A DNA stretch of 26,128 nt from a virus. The notes beneath the pieces were generated by a model. It saw nothing but the letters and a program-made list of their open reading frames with translations, made no database searches and was not told where the DNA came from. The stretch's first letter is position 1, and the number at the start of each line of letters is the position of its first letter. A program made the position numbers and the translations under genes. This document shows positions 21,830-26,128 of the stretch, one piece after another. The stretch covers positions 1 through 26,128 of the IMG/VR virus record IMGVR_UViG_3300006916_000326; one strand, given 5' to 3'.

Positions 21830-22168
21830 TTAAGCAGCGACTGGTTCGCTAACAGCAGCGGACAAGGTTACGGACTTGCCGCGTACTTTGATCTCAAACT
21901 CATCGCCAGGCTTAAAGCCCATTTCCTGAACGTAGCCTTCACCAATGGACAGTTTGCCGTTGAACTGCACTTTGGTTTTGTAGGTGAGGCTGCGACCACG
22001 CTTAGCGGCAGGCTTTAGATCAAAGCCCTTGGCTTCAAGCAGTGCCTCGTAAAAGGAGGTAAAGCAGAGCTTGTCGTTTTTGACGTAGCCACACTCGCGG
22101 ACGAGATCAGACTTGTTCATGTCGCCACATTCTTTGACTTTGGCGATGAGTTCAGAGCCGGTGAGCAT
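21830..22168 (-). CDS. AbrB-like transcriptional regulator of the cyanobacterial cyAbrB type
   Basis: This is a 112-aa protein. Residues 1-48 read MLTGSELIAKVKECGDMNKS, DLVRECGYVKNDKLCFTSFY, EALLEAKG, the distinctive N-terminal domain of cyanobacterial AbrB proteins. After a basic linker (KPAAKRGRSLTYKTK), residues 60-102 form the C-terminal SpoVT/AbrB-like domain (VQFNGKLSIGEGYVQEMGFK, PGDEFEIKVRGKSVTL). The domain order, with the DNA-binding part at the C-terminus, is that of cyAbrB1/2, which in hosts regulate carbon/nitrogen genes, hydrogenase and cell-state transitions. It appears complete; host members are only slightly longer. It sits in the late/packaging cluster between zinc-ribbon genes and the portal. 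It may interfere with host regulation or control phage late genes (inference). Confidence 0.88.
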   Translation of the reverse strand: MLTGSELIAKVKECGDMNKSDLVRECGYVKNDKLCFTSFYEALLEAKGFDLKPAAKRGRSLTYKTKVQFNGKLSIGEGYVQEMGFKPGDEFEIKVRGKSVTLSAAVSEPVAA

Positions 22169-22189
22169 TAGTAGTGTAAAACCGGGACG

Positions 22190-22348
22190 CTAATGACTAT
22201 AGCTCAAGTCGTCAAGAGCGGCATCGACAAGTGCGCAAAAATCATTAACGCAGCAGGCATGGCATACAGTCCTGCCATCCTCAAGTTGCCAGCCATCAGG
22301 CGGTCCTTTGTCTTGCCCGATAGGACCGCCACAATCAGCGCAAGTCAT
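22190..22348 (-). CDS. 52-aa zinc-ribbon microprotein
   Basis: The ATG at 22346-22348 overlaps the TGA of the upstream zinc-binding gene (ATGA), and the frame ends at TAG 22190-22192. The product is MTCADCGGPIGQDKGPPDGW, QLEDGRTVCHACCVNDFCAL, then VDAALDDLSYSH. Two Cys knuckles (CADC and CHAC, about 23 residues apart) form a classic C2C2 zinc ribbon, and the last 17 residues are acidic and helical. The protein is below common gene-length cut-offs. No family name can be given. Coupling to a second Cys-rich gene suggests they act together, perhaps in binding nucleic acid or host transcription proteins. Confidence 0.75.
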   Translation of the reverse strand: MTCADCGGPIGQDKGPPDGWQLEDGRTVCHACCVNDFCALVDAALDDLSYSH

Positions 22349-22671
22349 GCCCAGTGCTGGATAAGGGTAATTGCGTCAGCGCGGAAAGTAGTAGCAACTT
22401 CACGGATCAGTTGGCGGGTGATCTGGGTGCCAGCACGCTTGAGATCCATCAGGCGGTTAGAAGCGCGACCAAAAGCCAGTTCACGCTCAGCGCGGATTTC
22501 CTTGGTGATCTGCTGACTGGTCTTGCCGCTGTTGCGTGCGGCACAAGTGCGGCCAAAGTGGACAAGCTCACCAAGATCAGACTGCATCAGGACAGTTGCC
22601 TTGAGGTTGGTGCGTCCGCAGCACTCACAAGTAGTGATGCTGTCGTCGGTGCAGATAGCGGTGTAGGTCAT
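22345..22671 (-). CDS. Small zinc-binding protein with CxCC motif
   Basis: This is a 108-aa protein from the ATG at 22669-22671. An upstream in-frame ATG at 22722 would add 17 poorly structured residues and lies close to a TATAGT sequence. Neither start has a clear ribosome-binding site. The sequence CTDDSITTCECCGRTNLKAT, then VLMQSDLGELVHFGRTCAAR, places Cys15, Cys17, Cys18 and Cys43 with His38 as likely metal ligands. The rest is a long basic helix with TSQQITKEIRAERELAFGRA and a C-terminal EVATTFRADAITLIQHW. I recall short phage proteins with 'xCxCCGKTxLKxTV ... HFGxxCAA' motifs, without known function. It lies right after terminase and overlaps the next zinc-ribbon gene. Confidence 0.75.
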   Translation of the reverse strand: MTYTAICTDDSITTCECCGRTNLKATVLMQSDLGELVHFGRTCAARNSGKTSQQITKEIRAERELAFGRASNRLMDLKRAGTQITRQLIREVATTFRADAITLIQHWA

Positions 22672-22743
22672 TGCGCGTTGGGCGGTGCCGGTCTTGCCGG
22701 CGATGTGAGAACTATACACCATCCGGGCGGAACCGGGGTGATT
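22672..22743 (-). other. 72-nt gap between large terminase and the zinc-binding gene
   Basis: This gap contains ACCCCGGTTCCGCCCGGATGG, a GC-rich sequence able to form a short imperfect hairpin, then TATAGT. TATAGT could be a -10 element, but no -35 match is found at a suitable distance. The gap could also be coding if the upstream ATG at 22722 is used. I see no convincing terminator or promoter. Confidence 0.3.
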
Positions 22744-24093
22744 TTAGTAGAGCCTTACACCAGTTCCTCGTCCGGCACCAGCGTGGAGTGGGTTGAACTC
22801 GCGCCATACGAGGTAGCCGAGGGCGTCATTCATGTGGTCATGCCCGGCATCCTTATCAGGATCGCCCTTTTCTGTGTAGCACTGGAGTTCTAGGCATTCG
22901 ATCAGGCGTTTGCAGGTATGGCTGATCTGTAGGCGCACCTGCCCTTTGCCGTTTTCTAGCAATGCCTGGACAGCGGCTACGCGATCACGCACTGGTGGGT
23001 TTGCCCGTGGTGACTGGTTTGACATGCCATAGCTTTCAAGGATCTGGATATCGGTTTGACTGGCGTTGGTGCTGCGGTTACCACCGGAGGCGTCAGGGTA
23101 AATGTAGATCCTGCGGTCTGGGTAACGTGCTTTAATCTGCTGCGCTAGGGCATCGGTGTCGTGAGCACCGCTGATTTCGTCGATTATTAGCAGGTTGCTG
23201 CCGAGCTTGACGCCAATGATGGCGGACATGTTGCCAACGTTAAAGTCAACGCCGATGCGTAGCGGTTCGCGGTCAGTGTCTGGCAGGCCACTGATGACGT
23301 GCTTGGCGCGGTCAAAGCGGTCGTAGATAACGCCAGTGGTGAGGTTGACGAACTCACCTTCTAGGTAAGCCTTCAGCAGATTGGGGTCGTAGTTTGCTTC
23401 TAGACGCTCGATGAAGTCCGGCGGCAGGTGTGGGTTATCTGCTGATCGCATCTTGATCAGCTTGCGATCATCGCGGTCTTTAGCCTGCTCGCTGCCGAAG
23501 GTGGTCCACATCCAGCGGAAACCTTCTGGTGTGGATGCTGCACCGAATTGACGGACGTTGCCAGCGCGTAGGCGGCCAAGGATTTTGGGAAATGCCTTGT
23601 TGGCAATGCTTGGCGTTACGGTGTCGATCTCATCAGCCAGCACCCAAGCTAGGTTCAAGCCGATGATGCGTGACCAGTTCTCGAAGCTACGGCACAGGAT
23701 CTTGGTATCACCGCCTGGCAAGTGGAGCATGTATTCAGGAAGCGGCGATGCCCTAAAGGTGTACGGGATGTCGTACGCCTCTAGAAATTGCTCGAAGTCG
23801 TTTTGCCAAATATCACGGATCAACGGTCCAGTGGGTTCCATGACTGCACCGATGAAACCTTGATTAGCGGCTGCGAGCATTACGGCTTTAGCGCATAACG
23901 CTCGCGTTTTACCTGCGCCGTACCCTGCGCTGATGCCGATGATCTGCGTTGCGGTGTCGTCTACAAAGGCAAGCTGGCCAGGGTGAAGGTCATCACGGAT
24001 GCGAGTGATTACACCGGATACGTCGATATCACCAGTGCCACGGTTTAGCTGTTGCAGCACGCTGCCGGTTGGTGCAGCAGCAAGGATGCTCAC
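22744..24093 (-). CDS. terL: Terminase large subunit
   Basis: The GTG at 24091-24093 overlaps the small-subunit stop (GTGA) and gives 449 aa; a TTG two codons earlier is possible. The N-terminal ATPase has the Walker A-like GISAGYGAGKTRALCAKAVM, the FRASPLPEYMLHLPGGDTKI segment and the Walker B-like LAWVLADEIDTV. A coupling region with FGAASTPEGFRWMWTTFGSE follows. The C-terminal RuvC-like nuclease contains LRIGVDFNVGNMSAIIGVKL, IYIYPDASGGNRSTNASQTD and the final acidic motif HDHMNDALGYLVW. All elements needed for an active packaging motor and nuclease are present. It cuts and translocates DNA into the procapsid through the portal encoded downstream. Confidence 0.95.
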   Translation of the reverse strand: MSILAAAPTGSVLQQLNRGTGDIDVSGVITRIRDDLHPGQLAFVDDTATQIIGISAGYGAGKTRALCAKAVMLAAANQGFIGAVMEPTGPLIRDIWQNDFEQFLEAYDIPYTFRASPLPEYMLHLPGGDTKILCRSFENWSRIIGLNLAWVLADEIDTVTPSIANKAFPKILGRLRAGNVRQFGAASTPEGFRWMWTTFGSEQAKDRDDRKLIKMRSADNPHLPPDFIERLEANYDPNLLKAYLEGEFVNLTTGVIYDRFDRAKHVISGLPDTDREPLRIGVDFNVGNMSAIIGVKLGSNLLIIDEISGAHDTDALAQQIKARYPDRRIYIYPDASGGNRSTNASQTDIQILESYGMSNQSPRANPPVRDRVAAVQALLENGKGQVRLQISHTCKRLIECLELQCYTEKGDPDKDAGHDHMNDALGYLVWREFNPLHAGAGRGTGVRLY

Positions 24094-24413
24094 GAGCAAA
24101 GCTGCGCCAGCTTGGCAGCGGTGTTAATGGCACCTAAGGCGATGTGATACTGCCCAGCACGACGTGCTTCCATCTGCAAGGTGCTGCATTGCGACAGCAG
24201 ATCAGCGATCATCTGCGGGCGTTCGATGTCCCAGTCAGCCTTGAGCATGTCCCGCGCCATGGACAGGTATTTGTCACATGAACGCTCACCAACCCCCCAG
24301 TTTTCGGCAGCAAAGCGAACACAGTCTGATCTGCGCCCACCATTGGCGATGATGCGTGCAAACTTTTGAGCACGCTGTTCGGTTTCTGCTTTTGTGCCTC
24401 GTTCGGTGGCCAT
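24090..24413 (-). CDS. terS: Terminase small subunit
   Basis: This is a 107-aa helical protein. The N-terminal half (EQRAQKFARIIANGGRRSDC, VRFAAENWGVGERSCDKYLS, MARDMLKADW) contains a helix-turn-helix of the type in which 'W-G-V-S-x-R-x-x-x-x-Y' is typical for small terminases that recognise phage DNA. The C-terminal half is a coiled helix (MIADLLSQCSTLQMEARRAG, IALGAINTAAKLAQ) suited to ring formation. It directly precedes the large subunit and overlaps it by four bases. It also overlaps the methylase stop (ATGA). Its role is to bind the pac or cos site and stimulate TerL. Confidence 0.87.
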   Translation of the reverse strand: MATERGTKAETEQRAQKFARIIANGGRRSDCVRFAAENWGVGERSCDKYLSMARDMLKADWDIERPQMIADLLSQCSTLQMEARRAGQYHIALGAINTAAKLAQLCS

Positions 24414-25609
24414 CAGGCGGCCTCCCTTTGTTCCTCAAGGATAGCTTTTTTGCCGGTGAAGTCCTCCCAGCGTTTGATAATTACGTCGCAGTATTTAGGT
24501 TCCATCTCCATCATGCGGCATTTACGGGCAAGGTCTTCACAGGCAATCAGAGTGCTACCGCTGCCGCCAAATAGGTCAAGAACCACTTCGCCTTTTGCGC
24601 TGCTGTTGTTGAGAGCACGCTTGATCAGGTCTTGAGGCTTGAGGGCTGCGTGCATTCCTTGCTTTGGCTCTCTAGAACATTGCCAAACGTTCACATCGCT
24701 AATCTGCCTGTCTTTGGAGACTGCTGCGGTAGCAGTAATCGAGATGCCAACGTTAGCGCAAACGCCAAACATGATCAGCTCATGTTGTGAGCGATAGGCC
24801 TGCCCTAATGCACCATGCCCCTTGTCCCAAACAATCATGTTTTTGATGGTCAATCCTGCTCCCGAATAGCTATCCATGACAGCAGCCCAGCTTTTCCAGT
24901 CAAGACAAGAATAAAAATGCGCTCCTTTCTTTGCGGCAAGGAAGATTCCTTTGCCGATGTCTCTAAAGAATGGACGAATCATTTTATCGTCCGCAACGGT
25001 CGTTCCCGTACTGTTTCCAAATAGGGCATAGGGCGGGTCAGTGAACACCATGTCGGCCTTCTTGCCGTCCATAAGGCGTTCGACGTGCTGCGGGTTGGTG
25101 CTGTCGCCGCAGAGGAGGCGGTGGTTGCCGAGAATCCAGAGGTCGCCTGGTTTTGTGATTGGTTCCTCTGGTGGTTCTGGAACGTCGTCTGGATCGGTGT
25201 TACCTTCTGCGGTTTCTAGGACTTCAGCAAGGAGTTCGTCGTCTTCAAACCAAGGGGATAGATCGTGCTCATCGCTGAGCTGACGCAGCATCTCGTTATC
25301 CCATTCGCTGAGATCGCTTGAGCGGTTATCAGCGATGGCTAAACCTACCTTTTCGTCTTCGCTTAAGCCGGTACGACGCACTGCGATGAGTTCATCGCCT
25401 TCTGCTTCGATGATGCGTACTTTGTCGATGCCAGCTTTTTTAGCGCCTTCGACGGTGCCGTTACCGGCAAGGATTCTGCCGTCTTCGTCGATGACGATGG
25501 AGCGTGCAGCGCCGTAGCGTTTGAGCGATTCAGCGATGAGGGTAGCTGAACGGTCAGTACGCTTACGAGCGTTTTTATGGTCAGATTTTAGGTTATTGAT
25601 TGAGGTCAC
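24413..25609 (-). CDS. ParB-domain / DNA methyltransferase fusion
   Basis: This is a 398-aa protein starting at GTG (25607-25609). Residues ~5-125 are a ParB/sulfiredoxin-like domain (LKSDHKNARKRTDRSATLIA, RYGAARSIVIDEDGRILAGN, GTVEGAKKAG). Residues ~150-390 are an amino-methyltransferase: GDLWILGNHRLLCGDST, the catalytic TDPPY at 190-194, and the SAM-binding EVVLDLFGGSGSTLIACE at about 341-358. The order catalytic motif first, SAM motif last is that of beta-class N6-adenine/N4-cytosine enzymes. No restriction endonuclease is nearby, so it is an orphan. It heads the terminase operon behind a strong promoter. It may protect phage DNA from host restriction or mark DNA for packaging. Such fusions are common in phages. 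Confidence 0.92.
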   Translation of the reverse strand: MTSINNLKSDHKNARKRTDRSATLIAESLKRYGAARSIVIDEDGRILAGNGTVEGAKKAGIDKVRIIEAEGDELIAVRRTGLSEDEKVGLAIADNRSSDLSEWDNEMLRQLSDEHDLSPWFEDDELLAEVLETAEGNTDPDDVPEPPEEPITKPGDLWILGNHRLLCGDSTNPQHVERLMDGKKADMVFTDPPYALFGNSTGTTVADDKMIRPFFRDIGKGIFLAAKKGAHFYSCLDWKSWAAVMDSYSGAGLTIKNMIVWDKGHGALGQAYRSQHELIMFGVCANVGISITATAAVSKDRQISDVNVWQCSREPKQGMHAALKPQDLIKRALNNSSAKGEVVLDLFGGSGSTLIACEDLARKCRMMEMEPKYCDVIIKRWEDFTGKKAILEEQREAA

Positions 25610-25636
25610 GCAGAGCGTATGGTGATGCGTGCTGGA

Positions 25637-25665
25637 ATTGTATCAAGAACTGGCTGAGTTGTTAA
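25637..25665 (-). promoter_or_regulatory. Sigma70-type promoter for the methylase-terminase operon
   Basis: On the minus strand there is TTAACA (25660-25665), a 17-bp spacer, and TACAAT (25637-25642). Each hexamer matches 5 of 6 consensus bases, and the -10 is preceded by TGA (extended -10 TGn). The expected start of transcription is near 25630, giving a leader of about 20 nt before the GTG at 25609. The -10 begins just past the stop of the 63-aa frame, and the -35 is inside its end. Confidence 0.62.
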
Positions 25666-25834
25666 GTAGGCGGAGTTGGTTGATTTTGGGTTCAACTAGG
25701 TGGTGAGAGGAAACGGTGCCGCAGGTTTGACCGATGCAGACGCGGACGCAGCCATCAGACAAGTTTTCCAAGGTCGGCTGGACGGATGTAGCGGCAGATT
25801 CGATCAGGGAATTCAGGCGGTCTCTGGGGGTCAT
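25643..25834 (-). CDS. Hypothetical 63-aa protein
   Basis: The frame gives MTPRDRLNSLIESAATSVQP, TLENLSDGCVRVCIGQTCGT, VSSHHLVEPKINQLRLLNNS. It holds three Cys in a VCIGQTC-type cluster, which might bind metal but lacks a full ligand set. It overlaps the 55-aa frame by 80 nt. No family is recognised. The helical start and moderate composition make it plausible, but support is limited to an open frame of suitable direction in a gene-dense region. It is the last frame before the methylase promoter. Confidence 0.4.
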   Translation of the reverse strand: MTPRDRLNSLIESAATSVQPTLENLSDGCVRVCIGQTCGTVSSHHLVEPKINQLRLLNNSASS

Positions 25835-25922
25835 GGCGCTGGTGGTAAAGGGCTAGGTAGTAGTCATCCAGCAGTTTGAGCATTTCCTGCGGTGTGGCTT
25901 GTGGTGGTTTGCGTTTGGGCAT
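25755..25922 (-). CDS. Hypothetical 55-aa protein
   Basis: From the ATG at 25920-25922 the product is MPKRKPPQATPQEMLKLLDD, YYLALYHQRHDPQRPPEFPD, RICRYIRPADLGKLV. An amphipathic helix with aromatic residues is followed by a proline-rich turn and a second short helix. A longer frame from 25997 exists but adds a low-complexity Ser/Pro stretch over the end of the 86-aa gene, so I prefer the short form. No family recognised. Overlaps both neighbours, as do many small early genes of phages. Confidence 0.5.
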   Translation of the reverse strand: MPKRKPPQATPQEMLKLLDDYYLALYHQRHDPQRPPEFPDRICRYIRPADLGKLV

Positions 25923-26124
25923 TGGCGGTGGGGTTGTAGACGGTGTTGAGGACTGCTGCGGCGACAGCTTCGATGATTGGACGCGGTGCGCAGCCACAGG
26001 AGGCGCTTAAAGCGGCCTGTACGGCGCGGTGATAGGCGTTAAGGGTCAGAGGCGGCATAGAGCCCTTGGAGCCTGTCGCAGGGTCTCCTAGGGCGCGTAG
26101 ACGCATGAGGGTTGAGCGATCCAT
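25864..26124 (-). CDS. Hypothetical 86-aa protein near right edge
   Basis: The ATG at 26122-26124 gives MDRSTLMRLRALGDPATGSK, GSMPPLTLNAYHRAVQAALS, ASCGCAPRPIIEAVAAAVLN, then a polar Thr/Ala/Asn tail. A CGC pair is in the middle and helical segments lie on both sides. Only four bases precede the ATG in this window, so an upstream start beyond the edge cannot be excluded. No family recognised. The tail from about residue 66 overlaps the next small gene and may be less constrained. Confidence 0.5.
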   Translation of the reverse strand: MDRSTLMRLRALGDPATGSKGSMPPLTLNAYHRAVQAALSASCGCAPRPIIEAVAAAVLNTVYNPTANAQTQTTTSHTAGNAQTAG

Positions 26125-26128
26125 GCCA

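Noticed and set aside
22160-22215. TATAGT and TACACT sequences upstream of the cyAbrB gene as possible promoter
   Set aside because: No -35 element lies at a suitable distance for either, so evidence is insufficient.
22193-22893. Plus-strand open frames opposite the zinc-ribbon and terminase genes
   Set aside because: The minus-strand frames carry zinc-ribbon and terminase motifs and are linked by overlaps, while the plus-strand frames have no recognisable features.
1-26128. tRNA genes, integrase, lysis genes, photosynthesis genes and replication genes
   Set aside because: I looked for characteristic protein motifs and cloverleaf-like sequences and saw none. The window covers only the packaging and morphogenesis part of the genome.

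Overview
The window is a 26 kb continuous piece of a tailed double-stranded DNA phage genome (siphovirus morphology). Every gene I accept lies on the minus strand, so the transcription order runs from high to low coordinates. The host is very probably a unicellular cyanobacterium. The small protein at 21830-22168 matches the cyanobacteria-specific cyAbrB regulator family, and the fibre proteins at the left (N-terminus MADLRISEL; small protein beginning MAHFAELN) are of the kind I recall from Synechococcus/Prochlorococcus phages. These identifications come from memory of the families, not from a search. No integrase, repressor, photosynthesis gene, tRNA or CRISPR array is visible.

Layout in transcription order. 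(1) 26124-25643: three short, overlapping orphan genes. (2) 25609-22744: a sigma70-type promoter (25637-25665), a ParB-domain/DNA methyltransferase fusion, and small and large terminase subunits. (3) 22671-21830: two small cysteine-rich zinc-ribbon-like proteins (one only 52 aa) and the cyAbrB homologue. (4) 21800-16106: portal, an unknown 104-aa protein, SPP1 gp7/Mu gpF-like head morphogenesis protein, three very small proteins, scaffold, major capsid protein and a decoration-like protein. (5) 16106-13657: head-tail connector genes, including a tandem pair of paralogous 84-aa proteins, then neck and tail-terminator proteins. (6) 13633-9309: major tail protein, tail assembly chaperone with a likely programmed frameshift extension, tape measure, distal tail protein and NlpC/P60-like tail-tip protein. 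(7) 9414-3868: lambda J-like central tail hub, gpM-like minor tail protein and two more tail-tube-fold proteins. (8) 3831-1: long repeat-containing tail fibre, glycine-rich tip adhesin, small fibre-associated protein, and the start of a further structural gene that runs off the left end.

Genes are packed with stop/start overlaps (ATGA, GTGA, TAATG, TGATG), which implies strong translational coupling. The few gaps carry recognisable signals: a near-consensus promoter before the methylase, a nested hairpin filling the gap before the scaffold gene, an 83-nt leader with two 9-bp direct repeats before the capsid gene, and a strong hairpin between the major tail protein and the tail chaperone.

The points most worth following up are the phage-borne cyAbrB homologue, the three tail-tube-fold proteins in one tail module, the tandem 84-aa head/neck paralogues, the frameshifted tail chaperone, and several microproteins short enough to be missed by automatic gene calling (52-aa zinc ribbon, 46-aa basic protein nested in another gene, 62-codon chaperone extension).
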